A stretch of DNA of 5,994 bases from an uncultured Clostridium sp. (GTDB taxonomy: Bacteria > Bacillota > Clostridia > TANB77 > CAG-508). A program made the position numbers and the translations under genes. Shown piece by piece: positions 1-5,630 of this stretch (position 1 is the stretch's first letter; every line of letters starts with the position of its first letter). Where the stretch lies: positions 1-5,994 of the forward strand of contig CANEFU010000076.1 in assembly GCA_947426875.1 (NCBI GenBank), read 5' to 3'. The notes under the pieces are model-generated. The model was given only the letters and a program-made list of their open reading frames with translations. It was not told where the DNA came from and searched no databases.

Positions 1-65
1 TCACTAATAAGTCCTGCAATTGTTCCTTTTCCTGTTCCTTGTGCTCCTAGCATTATGATTACCAT
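1..65 (-). CDS. adk: Adenylate kinase, N-terminal fragment (cut by window edge)
   Basis: Only the first 21 codons lie inside the window. They read MVIIMLGAQGTGKGTIAGLI plus one serine, continuing beyond base 1. A hydrophobic beta strand is followed by a Walker A loop, G7-A-Q-G-T-G-K13-G-T15, the nucleotide-binding start of the adenylate kinase family, which interconverts ATP plus AMP and two ADP. The loop differs from the more usual GPPGAGKGT. The ATG at 65-63 follows a GAGGAGT ribosome binding site (80-74) with 8 bases between. Identification as adk rather than another nucleoside monophosphate kinase rests mainly on its position after secY, the usual order in Bacillota. The 172-base spacer from secY has no U-tailed terminator on this strand, so adk is probably co-transcribed. 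Confidence 0.85.
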   Translation of the reverse strand, partial: MVIIMLGAQGTGKGTIAGLIS

Positions 66-107
66 ATTAAATCACTCCTCTATAAAATTTTAGATTATTT
101 TTCTTAA

Positions 108-165
108 CTAATAATCTTTATCCTATTTACTAACCTTCTTTATTAAACAGGATAAAAACTATTAG
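108..165 (-). other. Long RNA hairpin (17 bp) upstream of adk
   Basis: On the transcribed strand the arm at 165-149 (CTAATAGTTTTTATCCT) pairs with the arm at 124-108 over 17 positions: 15 Watson-Crick and two G-U pairs. The loop is 24 bases (148-125). Both imperfect pairs are G-U on the minus strand and would be A-C mismatches on the plus strand, which favours an RNA structure in the secY-adk transcript. The helix directly abuts the next hairpin at 166-195. No U-run follows it on the minus strand, so a terminator is unlikely. Function unknown; processing, stability or control of adk are possible. Confidence 0.6.
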
Positions 166-195
166 GTTGCCAAAAAGGATAAACCCTTTGGCAAC
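166..195 (-). other. Hairpin in secY-adk spacer
   Basis: A perfect 9-bp stem: GTTGCCAAA (195-187) pairs with TTTGGCAAC (174-166) on the transcribed strand, enclosing a 12-base loop (186-175). The loop contains TTTATCCT, the same octamer as the 5' arm of the neighbouring helix at 108-165. The 3' arm of that helix could therefore pair with either copy. On the plus strand the stem is followed directly by five T (196-200), but there is no plus-strand gene to terminate. On the minus strand the nearest T-run is 7 bases after the stem, so it is a poor terminator for the operon. Confidence 0.55.
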
Positions 196-202
196 TTTTT
201 AA

Positions 203-238
203 GGAGACGATGATTTTTTCCTCCGTCCCCAAAATCAT
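203..238 (-). repeat. Two mutually exclusive stems immediately after secY
   Basis: Starting at the last base of the secY stop codon, the transcribed strand has the order A, B, 6-base gap, A', B'. ATGATTTT (238-231) can pair with AAAATCAT (217-210), and GGGGACG (230-224) can pair with CGTCTCC (209-203) with one G-U. Each stem has the partner arm of the other in its loop, so both hairpins cannot form together as simple stems. The GGGGACGGAGGAAAAAAT wording resembles short dispersed repeats I recall from Bacillota genomes; that resemblance is from memory and untested. Confidence 0.45.
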
Positions 239-1557
239 TATTCTAAGAATCCTTTATAGTGTCTCATTGCTAATTGAGATTCTAGTTGTTGTACTGTTTC
301 TAGTGCAACTCCTACAACGATTAATATTGATGTTCCACCAAATGCAATATTTAAGTTTGTAAATCTTAATAACATTGGAAGAATTGCTATCAATGCTAAG
401 AAGAATCCTCCAAACCATGTTAATTTTGATATGATAGATGATAAATAATCGGTTGTTGGTTTACCAGCTCTAATTCCTGGTATGAATCCACCATTTTTCT
501 TAATATTATTGGATACTTCTGCTGGATTAAAAGTAGCATATGTATAGAAAAAGGTAAATCCTATAATTAATAGTAAATAAACAAGTGCATTAGCGATTGA
601 ATATCCAATTCCTACATTAGATGTAGAAGTAGCAATTGAAAAATTATATAATCCTGCTAAAAATCCTGTTTGATTTGCTATATCTGGCACAAATATTTGA
701 ATAATCATAGCTGGGAATGTCATAAAAGATGAAGCAAAGATAACTGGCATTACTCCCGCCATAGCAAGTTTTAATGGAATATGTGTGTTTTGTGCTCCCA
801 CCATTTTTCTTCCTACTACCTTTTTAGAATATTGTACTGGTACTCTTCTTTCTGCTTGTTGTACAAATACAACTCCTGCTACTAAAATTAAAGCTCCTAT
901 TACAATTCCAATAGCTGTTAATAATCCTGTCGTACTAAATCCTGCTTCTGGTAGCATAATACTCCATAGCATAGTAATTCCACTTGGTAATCTTGAAACA
1001 ATTCCAATAAAGATTAATAGAGAAATTCCATTTCCAATTCCTTTATTGGTAATTTGTTCTCCTAACCACATTAATAAAGAAGTACCTGCTACTAATCCTG
1101 TTATTACTAATGCTCCTGTTAAGAAGTTATCATTAACAAATATTCCAGAAGCTTTATAAGACAAATATAATCCAATTGCTTCTACCAATGCTAAAACAAT
1201 TGTCAACATTTTGGTATATTTGTTTATTTTTTGTCTGCCTTCTTCTCCACCTTCTTTTGTTAATCTTTCCAATGATGGTATAATCATTGCTAATAATTGA
1301 ATAACAATAGAAGCTGTTATGTATGGGCTGATTGACATAGCGAAAACAGAAAATCTTGAAAAAGCTCCTCCTGAAATCATATCAATTAATCCTGCCAATC
1401 CATTCGTACTACCCATTGCCTCATTTAACGCTATACTATCTACTCCTGGAACTGTGATATAACATCCAAATCTAAATACCACAATTAATACAAGTGTATA
1501 TAGTAATCTTTTTCTTACATCAGGTGTCTTTAATGCATTTTTGATTGTTTTAAACAA
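238..1557 (-). CDS. secY: Protein translocase subunit SecY
   Basis: The central pore subunit of the SecYEG translocon, which moves proteins across or into the cytoplasmic membrane with SecA or the ribosome. At 439 residues it is full length for a Bacillota SecY. About ten hydrophobic segments are visible, near residues 17-36, 70-92, 113-133, 143-163, 174-193, 212-233, 265-290, 318-340, 378-397 and 405-423. A glycine-rich stretch around 55-67 (LIDMISGGAFSRFSVFAM) matches the plug region, and NKGIGNGISLLIF (about 170-182) is a family signature. The start is TTG at 1557-1555, directly after the rplO stop. An AGAGGTG site six bases upstream and the MFKTI opening shared with other SecY proteins support it; the next Met is near residue 48, well inside the protein. 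Confidence 0.97.
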   Translation of the reverse strand: MFKTIKNALKTPDVRKRLLYTLVLIVVFRFGCYITVPGVDSIALNEAMGSTNGLAGLIDMISGGAFSRFSVFAMSISPYITASIVIQLLAMIIPSLERLTKEGGEEGRQKINKYTKMLTIVLALVEAIGLYLSYKASGIFVNDNFLTGALVITGLVAGTSLLMWLGEQITNKGIGNGISLLIFIGIVSRLPSGITMLWSIMLPEAGFSTTGLLTAIGIVIGALILVAGVVFVQQAERRVPVQYSKKVVGRKMVGAQNTHIPLKLAMAGVMPVIFASSFMTFPAMIIQIFVPDIANQTGFLAGLYNFSIATSTSNVGIGYSIANALVYLLLIIGFTFFYTYATFNPAEVSNNIKKNGGFIPGIRAGKPTTDYLSSIISKLTWFGGFFLALIAILPMLLRFTNLNIAFGGTSILIVVGVALETVQQLESQLAMRHYKGFLE

Positions 1558-1992
1558 TTAAATCACCTCTGTCTTTCCGCCTAAAGCTTCGATTTCTTCT
1601 TTCGCTTTTGCCGTAAATCTTTTTGCTTTTACATTTAATTTTCTATCCAATTTTCCAGTTGCTAAAACTACAATTCCATCATTCACTTTACCAATGATTC
1701 CTTCTTCTAATAAAGTTTCTGCTGTAACATCTGTTGCTTTTGATTGATTTAGCATGGTTAATGTTACTTCTGTATAATTTTTAGCATGAATATTCGTAAA
1801 TCCTCTTTTTGGTAGTCTTCTATATAATGGTGTTTGACCACCTTCGAAACCTCTTCTTACGCCTCCACCGCTTCTTGCTTTTTGTCCTTTATGTCCTCTT
1901 CCTGATGTTTTTCCATTTCCAGAAGCCATTCCGCGTCCTCTTCTATTTCTTTCTACTTTTTTTACAGCTGGTTTTAATTCATCTAGTTTCAT
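1558..1992 (-). CDS. rplO: 50S ribosomal protein L15
   Basis: L15 (uL15) is a late-assembling protein of the large ribosomal subunit with a long, basic, glycine-rich N-terminal extension that threads into 23S rRNA. The extension is clear here: residues 17-50 are rich in Arg, Lys and Gly, including GNGKTSGRGHKGQKARSGGG, then GGQTPLYRRLPKRGF. The globular C-terminal half includes GKLDRKLNVKAKRFTAKAKE. At 144 residues it is close to the usual length of about 146. The ATG follows a near-perfect GAGGAGGTG site (2012-2004) with an 11-base spacer. It is tightly joined to secY. The expected upstream neighbour rpmD is missing and replaced by a 124-base spacer with a hairpin repeat. Confidence 0.97.
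   Translation of the reverse strand: MKLDELKPAVKKVERNRRGRGMASGNGKTSGRGHKGQKARSGGGVRRGFEGGQTPLYRRLPKRGFTNIHAKNYTEVTLTMLNQSKATDVTAETLLEEGIIGKVNDGIVVLATGKLDRKLNVKAKRFTAKAKEEIEALGGKTEVI
1564..1570 (-). promoter_or_regulatory. secY ribosome binding site inside the end of rplO
   Basis: AGAGGTG (1570-1564) precedes the secY TTG by six bases (ATTTAA). It overlaps the last codons of rplO, whose TAA stop at 1560-1558 abuts the TTG start. The strong site decides in favour of the TTG start. The zero spacing implies that ribosomes finishing L15 can re-initiate on secY. Confidence 0.8.
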
Positions 1993-2020
1993 CTTGTACT
2001 TTGCACCTCCTCTTTCTTAA

Positions 2021-2096
2021 GACAGGAACACTTCTTTCCCACAGGTAAATTCTCTAAGGATAAGAATATCCTCCCTGTGCGAATTCATGTTTCTCC
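2021..2096 (-). repeat. Hairpin repeat family 1, copy A (rpsE-rplO spacer)
   Basis: This 76-base element is repeated at 2635-2713, with a perfectly identical 26-base block (2040-2065 here, 2655-2680 there). On the transcribed strand CACAGG (2079-2074) pairs with CCTGTG (2045-2040). Outside this, after a G-G mismatch, TTC pairs with GAA; inside it, AGGATA can pair with TATCCT around a TTCT loop. Outer ACA/TGT and GGA/TCC pairs extend the fold. An alternative stem ACAGGGA/TTCCTGT is also possible. The element ends 8 bases before the rplO ribosome binding site and occupies the place where rpmD would be. Confidence 0.7.
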
Positions 2097-2116
2097 TATT
2101 TTATTATTCTTATCTT

Positions 2117-2602
2117 CTATAAGATATCTTCTACTTTTTTACCTCTTTTTTTAGCTACTGCTTCTACTGTTTGCATAGCTTTTAACCCTTCGATGGTAGC
2201 ATAAACAACGTTTCTTGGATTGTTTGTTCCAATAACTTTTGTTCTTATGTTTTTATACCCTGCTAATTCCATAACTGGTCTAACGCTTCCTCCTGCTATG
2301 ATACCAGTACCAACTGCAGCTGGTTTTAACATAACTTTAGCACTTCCAAAGGTTCCAACATATTCATGAGGTACTGTTGTATCAACAATTGGTACTTCAA
2401 CTAAATTCTTCTTAGCTTCTTGAATTGCTTTTTTGATAGCATCTGGAACTTCTGCTGCTTTACCATTTCCAACACCTACATGACCATTTTCGTCTCCTAC
2501 TACTACTACAGCACTAAATCTAAAAGTTCTACCACCTTTAACAACTTTAGCAACTCTATTAATAGCAACAACTTTCTCTTTTAATTCATTCTTTTCTTCC
2601 AT
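2117..2602 (-). CDS. rpsE: 30S ribosomal protein S5
   Basis: S5 (uS5) binds 16S rRNA in the small subunit body near the decoding site and mRNA entry, and contributes to accuracy. Residues 10-75 form the double-stranded-RNA-binding-like N-terminal domain, with the VVKGGR loop (20-25) that in this family lies by the spectinomycin site. The C-terminal domain carries the strongly conserved GTGIIAGGSVRPVMELAG (98-115) and the GTNNPRNVVYATIEGL stretch (125-140). At 161 residues it is slightly short, lacking a few N-terminal residues present in many homologues. An in-frame TAA just upstream makes the ATG at 2602 the first possible start. Its AGGAGG site (2622-2617) is 14 bases away, longer than for the other genes here. 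Confidence 0.97.
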   Translation of the reverse strand: MEEKNELKEKVVAINRVAKVVKGGRTFRFSAVVVVGDENGHVGVGNGKAAEVPDAIKKAIQEAKKNLVEVPIVDTTVPHEYVGTFGSAKVMLKPAAVGTGIIAGGSVRPVMELAGYKNIRTKVIGTNNPRNVVYATIEGLKAMQTVEAVAKKRGKKVEDIL

Positions 2603-2634
2603 AGGGTTTTGTTAATCCTCCTTTTCTTCCTTTT

Positions 2635-2713
2635 GACAGGGGACACTTCTTTCTCACAGGTAAATTCTCTAAGGATAAGAAATATCCCCTCCCCGTGTAA
2701 ATCAATGTTTCCC
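2635..2713 (-). repeat. Hairpin repeat family 1, copy B (rplR-rpsE spacer)
   Basis: Second copy of the element at 2021-2096, in the same orientation, 79 bases. The central stem is CACGGG (2697-2692) with CCTGTG (2660-2655); relative to copy A, an A-U pair has become G-U on the transcribed strand. The flanking TTC/GAA pairs of copy A become TTT/GAA (again G-U), the G-G mismatch becomes A-A, and the outer GGA/TCC becomes GGG/CCC. These changes preserve the fold. The element lies 12 bases upstream of the rpsE ribosome binding site. No T-run follows on the minus strand. Confidence 0.7.
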
Positions 2714-2742
2714 TTTTTTTCTAATTCCTTGACATTTTATTG

Positions 2743-3102
2743 TTAGAATTTAAGTCCGCCTTCTCTTGCTGCTTCTGCTAATTCTTTTACAACTCCGTGA
2801 TAAATGTATCCACCACGGTCAAAAACTACTGTTTCAATTTTTTTATCTAGTGCTTTTTTAGCAATTAATGCTCCTAATTCTTTAGCAGCTACTTTATTAG
2901 CATATTTTGTTTTGATTTCTTTATCTAATGTTGAAGCTGATACTAATGTATTTCCTGCAACATCATCGATAACTTGCACATATAAATTGCTATTGCTTCT
3001 ATAAATACATAATCTTGGTCTTTCTGCTGTTCCAGATATTTTTCTTCTAACACGAAGATGTCTTCTTGTTCTTTCCATTTTTCTATCTGTCTTTTTAACC
3101 AT
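2743..3102 (-). CDS. rplR: 50S ribosomal protein L18
   Basis: L18 (uL18) binds 5S rRNA and, with L5, helps mount it as the central protuberance of the large subunit. The 119 residues match the usual length of about 120. A basic N-terminal tail (RTRRHLRVRRKISGTAERPRL, starting near residue 11) precedes a core with SNLYVQVIDD and the C-terminal family signature FDRGGYIYHGVVKELAEAAREGG (about 94-116), ending in LKF. The ATG follows AAGGAG (3116-3111) with an 8-base spacer. It is the only gene of the operon isolated on both sides by long spacers with structured repeats. Confidence 0.97.
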   Translation of the reverse strand: MVKKTDRKMERTRRHLRVRRKISGTAERPRLCIYRSNSNLYVQVIDDVAGNTLVSASTLDKEIKTKYANKVAAKELGALIAKKALDKKIETVVFDRGGYIYHGVVKELAEAAREGGLKF

Positions 3103-3149
3103 TTCTATTACTCCTTTCTAAAAATTGAGTTCTATCTTTATTATTCTTA

Positions 3150-3274
3150 AATTTTAATCAAATTTAGTATATTGTGCATTTTTGATAATTTAAGCAGGTT
3201 GAAGGCGTACGTTGGTACGTCGAAATCTGATTAAATTATTGAAAATGTGCAAGATGCTGAATTTCATTAAAATT
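3150..3274 (-). repeat. 125-base imperfect palindrome, copy 1 (rplF-rplR spacer)
   Basis: The whole element folds as one long hairpin on the transcribed strand. The arms at 3274-3260 and 3164-3150 pair at 14 of 15 positions. Inside are the shared core CATCTTGC on the 5' side and CAATATACTA on the 3' side, then a second stem of A/T pairs, then an apical hairpin CGTAC-CAAC-GTACG. Copies of exactly the same length lie at 4347-4471 and 5631-5755. The second stem differs in sequence from copy 2 at many positions but keeps pairing. It starts 3 bases after the rplF stop and ends 33 bases before the rplR ribosome binding site. Function unknown. Confidence 0.8.
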
Positions 3275-3277
3275 ATT

Positions 3278-3814
3278 TTATTTACCAGTTTTACCCTCTT
3301 TACGTCTAATAACCTCTTCAGCATACTTAATACCTTTACCTCTATATACTTCTGGTGGTCTTTTCATTCTAATAACTGCTGCTGTTTGACCAACAACTTG
3401 TTTATCAATACCTTTTACGATAATAGTATTTGGGTTTGGAACATCAAAAGTAATTCCTTCTGGTGCTTCAAAGATAACTGGATGTGAGTAACCTAAAGTT
3501 AAATTCAAGTTATTTCCTTGTTTTGCTACTCTGTATCCAACACCATTGATTTGTAATTCTTTACTGTAGGCACTTGTTACACCAACAATCATATTATTAA
3601 TCAATGTTCTAGTTAAACCATGTAAACTTCTGTTAGCTGGTTCGTCATTTTTTCTTATAACATTTATTGTATTTCCTTCCATTTTAACAGAAATATTTTT
3701 ATGTATTTCTCTTTCTAATGTACCTTTTGGTCCTGTTACAGTAATGTTTTGTCCATCGATTTTTACTTGTACTTCTTCTGGTACTGTAATCGGTTTATTT
3801 CCTATTCTTGACAT
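3278..3814 (-). CDS. rplF: 50S ribosomal protein L6
   Basis: L6 (uL6) sits at the base of the L7/L12 stalk near the sarcin-ricin loop of 23S rRNA, part of the GTPase factor-binding region. At 178 residues it matches the family. It starts MSRIGNKPITVPEEVQV, as L6 proteins do. Two duplicated beta-rich domains follow (about 1-82 and 83-178), with GVGYR in the second and the conserved C-terminus RPPEVYRGKGIKYAEEVIRR followed by KEGKTGK. The ATG at 3814 has an AAGGAGGG site (3832-3825) with a 10-base spacer. Its upstream junction with rpsH is compact (75 bases); its downstream junction holds a 125-base palindrome. Confidence 0.97.
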   Translation of the reverse strand: MSRIGNKPITVPEEVQVKIDGQNITVTGPKGTLEREIHKNISVKMEGNTINVIRKNDEPANRSLHGLTRTLINNMIVGVTSAYSKELQINGVGYRVAKQGNNLNLTLGYSHPVIFEAPEGITFDVPNPNTIIVKGIDKQVVGQTAAVIRMKRPPEVYRGKGIKYAEEVIRRKEGKTGK

Positions 3815-3843
3815 GTTAGGTTTTCCCTCCTTCTTTTCTTTTT

Positions 3844-3865
3844 CAAGGGTTACATTTTTCCCTTG
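3844..3865 (-). other. Small hairpin in rpsH-rplF spacer
   Basis: CAAGGG (3865-3860) pairs with CCCTTG (3849-3844) on the transcribed strand, giving a 6-bp stem with a 10-base loop. It is followed by A-rich sequence rather than a T-run, so it is not an intrinsic terminator. It is unrelated to the larger repeats of the other spacers and could be chance in such AT-rich DNA. Confidence 0.3.
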
Positions 3866-3889
3866 GGTATTTCTTATTATTTTATTGGA

Positions 3890-4288
3890 TTACCATATAT
3901 AAGCTAATACTTCTCCACCAATTCCTAATTCTCTAGCTTCTTTATCTGTTTTTAAGCCTTTTGATGTAGAAATAATGGCAATTCCTAATCCGTTTAATAC
4001 TTTTGGTAATTCTTCTTTTGATGCATACACTCTTAAACCTGGTTTACTGATTCTTTTTAAACCATCAATTACTCTTGTTCCTTTTTCATCATATTTTAAA
4101 GTAATTCTTATCATTCCTTGTGTATCATCTTTTATTTCTTCAAAAGATTTGATATATCCTTCTTTAAATAAAATTTCAGCAATTCCTAGTTTCATATTAG
4201 AAGCTGGAACATCTACTGTTTTATGTTTTGAACTATTTGCATTTCTAATTCTTGTTAACATATCTGCAATTGGATCTGTAATGTTCAT
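3890..4288 (-). CDS. rpsH: 30S ribosomal protein S8
   Basis: S8 (uS8) is a primary 16S rRNA-binding protein of the central domain of the small subunit. In Escherichia coli it also represses the spc operon by binding a leader-like site near rplE; nothing here shows whether that holds in this organism. The 132 residues equal the usual length. The start MNITDPIADMLTRIRNA is highly typical. The C-terminal RNA-binding signature STSKGLKTDKEAR (107-119) is intact, with Lys where most family members have Met before TDKEAR. The ATG follows AAGGAGGT (4305-4298) with a 9-base spacer. The long spacer upstream of it contains copy 2 of the 125-base palindrome. Confidence 0.97.
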   Translation of the reverse strand: MNITDPIADMLTRIRNANSSKHKTVDVPASNMKLGIAEILFKEGYIKSFEEIKDDTQGMIRITLKYDEKGTRVIDGLKRISKPGLRVYASKEELPKVLNGLGIAIISTSKGLKTDKEARELGIGGEVLAYIW

Positions 4289-4346
4289 TAATTACTTACC
4301 TCCTTTTCTTCTTTTTCTATCAATAAGATCTTTTTATGACTTAATT

Positions 4347-4471
4347 AATTTTGATGAAATTGATTCTGTTGTGCATTTTTGTGATTAATAAAAAGCTGAA
4401 TTCGTACGTTGGTACGTCGAAGTTTTTAATTAATGGCAAAAATGTGCAAGATGATTGATTTCATCTAAATT
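4347..4471 (-). repeat. 125-base imperfect palindrome, copy 2 (rpsN-rpsH spacer)
   Basis: It begins on the base after the rpsN stop codon. On the transcribed strand the outer arm 4471-4458 pairs with 4360-4347 at 13 of 14 positions, with one A-A mismatch. The core CATCTTGC matches copies 1 and 3. The inner ends TTGCACATTTT and AAAATGCACAA and the apical CGACGTACCAACGTACG are identical to copy 1. Between those blocks the stem sequence differs, yet pairs in the same register. At least seven inner-stem pairs are changed on both sides relative to copy 1, as are two outer-arm pairs. It ends 41 bases before the rpsH ribosome binding site. Confidence 0.8.
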
Positions 4472-4657
4472 TTACCAGCTGGCTTTTTTCACTCCTGGAA
4501 TCTCTCCCTTATGTGCTAACTCTCTAAAACATACACGACAAATACCATATTTTCTAATATAGCTATGTGGTCTTCCACATAATTTACATCTATTGTATTC
4601 TCTAGTACTATATTTTTGTGGTCTAGCTTGTTTTATCTTCATTGACTTTTTAGCCAT
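4472..4657 (-). CDS. rpsN: 30S ribosomal protein S14, zinc-binding short form (type Z)
   Basis: S14 (uS14) belongs to the head of the small subunit and contacts the 3' domain of 16S rRNA. At 61 residues this is the short, zinc-carrying form (about 61 residues), not the roughly 90-100-residue zinc-free form. Four cysteines at 24, 27, 40 and 43 (CKLC and CRVC) form the zinc site. The sequence ends in the typical GVKKASW. The ATG follows AAGGAG (4669-4664) with a 6-base spacer, and only 24 bases separate it from rplE, so these two are tightly coupled. Confidence 0.97.
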   Translation of the reverse strand: MAKKSMKIKQARPQKYSTREYNRCKLCGRPHSYIRKYGICRVCFRELAHKGEIPGVKKASW

Positions 4658-4681
4658 AATTTTCTCCTTCCTTCAAATTAA

Positions 4682-5221
4682 TTAGTTTTTGAATGGCATT
4701 CCTAAAAGCTTTAACAACTCTTTTGATTCTTCATCTGTTTTAGCTGTTGTTACAAATATAATATCCATTCCTCTTAATTTATCAACTTTATCATATTCAA
4801 TTTCAGGGAATATTAATTGTTCTTTAATACCCATAGAGTAATTTCCTCTACCATCAAAAGAATTTGCTGAAACTCCTCTAAAATCTCTTACTCTTGGAAG
4901 TGCTACATTGAATAATTTGTAAGCAAAATCATACATTTTGTCTGCTCTTAAGGTTACTTTACATCCAATGTTTACACCTTCTCTTAGTTTGAATGCTGCA
5001 ATTGATTTTTTTGATTTTGTAATTACTGGTTTTTGACCTGTAATTTGTACTAAATCATTCATAGCATTTTCTAATGCTTTAGGATTTTCTTTTAAATCTC
5101 CTAATCCTATATTAATTACTATTTTATCAAGTTTTGGAACTTGCATAACTGATTTATATTCAAACTTTTTCATTAATGCTGGGATTACTTCTTTTTCATA
5201 TTGTTCTCTTAATTTTTCCAT
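4682..5221 (-). CDS. rplE: 50S ribosomal protein L5
   Basis: L5 (uL5) binds 5S rRNA with L18 in the central protuberance and contacts the P-site tRNA. The 179 residues match the family length exactly. Recognisable stretches in order are PKLDKIVINIGLGD (29-42), the TGQKPVITKSKKSIAAFKLR region (61-80), ALPRVRDFRGV (108-118), FDGRGNYSMGIKEQLIFPEI (122-141) and the C-terminal LLKLLGMPFKN. The ATG at 5221 follows AAAGGAGG (5240-5233) with an 11-base spacer. It sits 31 bases after rplX and 24 before rpsN, without an inserted element on either side. Confidence 0.97.
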   Translation of the reverse strand: MEKLREQYEKEVIPALMKKFEYKSVMQVPKLDKIVINIGLGDLKENPKALENAMNDLVQITGQKPVITKSKKSIAAFKLREGVNIGCKVTLRADKMYDFAYKLFNVALPRVRDFRGVSANSFDGRGNYSMGIKEQLIFPEIEYDKVDKLRGMDIIFVTTAKTDEESKELLKLLGMPFKN

Positions 5222-5252
5222 AGTTTGTTAATCCTCCTTTCTTTTCTATTTC

Positions 5253-5561
5253 TTATTTTAATGTTGCACCGCATTTTTTACAAACACGTACTTTTTTATT
5301 TTTTTCTACACTATATCCAATTTTTGTAGTTTTTCCACATTTTGGGCATACTACATTTACTTTTGAACTTGGTATACTACATTCTACTGATACAATTCCG
5401 CCTTCTTCTCCTTGTCTTCTAGCTTTTACATGTTTTTTTCTAATGTTTACACCTTTGACAATGATTTTATCAGCTTTTGGATTAACTTCTAATACTTCTC
5501 CTGTTGTACCTTTATCATTTCCTGATAAAACTTGAACGTTATCTCCTTTTTTGATTCTCAT
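5253..5561 (-). CDS. rplX: 50S ribosomal protein L24, four-cysteine form
   Basis: L24 (uL24) is an assembly-initiating protein of the large subunit that binds the 5' domain of 23S rRNA near the exit tunnel. The N-terminal KOW domain is clear (MRIKKGDNVQVLSGNDKGTT, then GEVLEV, residues 1-26), followed by basic NIRKKHVKARRQGEEGGIV (39-57). The C-terminal part carries two CxxC pairs, C72/C75 in CPKCGK and C94/C97 in CKKCG, a probable zinc ribbon lost in many relatives. Its 102 residues are normal. The ATG follows AAAGGAGG (core 5577-5573) with an 11-base spacer. About 190 bases separate it from rplN, most of it a 125-base palindrome. Confidence 0.97.
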   Translation of the reverse strand: MRIKKGDNVQVLSGNDKGTTGEVLEVNPKADKIIVKGVNIRKKHVKARRQGEEGGIVSVECSIPSSKVNVVCPKCGKTTKIGYSVEKNKKVRVCKKCGATLK

Positions 5562-5630
5562 TTTAGGAATTTCCTCCTTTTCTTAGTTTTTTCTAATATT
5601 ATCTAAATTCATCAGTGTAAATTTTCCAAG

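Noticed and set aside
166..200. Possible intrinsic terminator on the plus strand: 9-bp stem followed by five T.
   Set aside because: There is no plus-strand gene upstream of it, and the stem belongs to a run of hairpins on the transcribed minus strand. At most it could limit antisense transcription.
3166..3171. TATACT within palindromes 1 and 3 (also 5647-5652) as a possible -10 promoter box.
   Set aside because: No good -35 hexamer lies at the right distance, copy 2 lacks the hexamer, and the bases are accounted for by the 3' side of the conserved core.
785..4388. Open frames on the plus strand at 785-1159, 1809-2048, 2804-3004, 3212-3487 and 3975-4388.
   Set aside because: They lie opposite clear ribosomal protein or secY genes, or run through the palindrome spacers. 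Their translations show only antisense composition, and they have no recognisable domains.
4347..4471. Palindrome before rpsH as an S8 autoregulatory site.
   Set aside because: Similar elements also precede rplX and rplR, and I see no clear copy of the S8-binding helix of 16S rRNA. Nothing specific to S8 supports it.
5609..5615. CTGATGA on the minus strand, the start of a hammerhead ribozyme core, just downstream of palindrome copy 3.
   Set aside because: No stem II pairs between it and a GAAA at the proper distance, and the motif is not repeated after the other two palindromes. Seven bases in AT-rich DNA can occur by chance.
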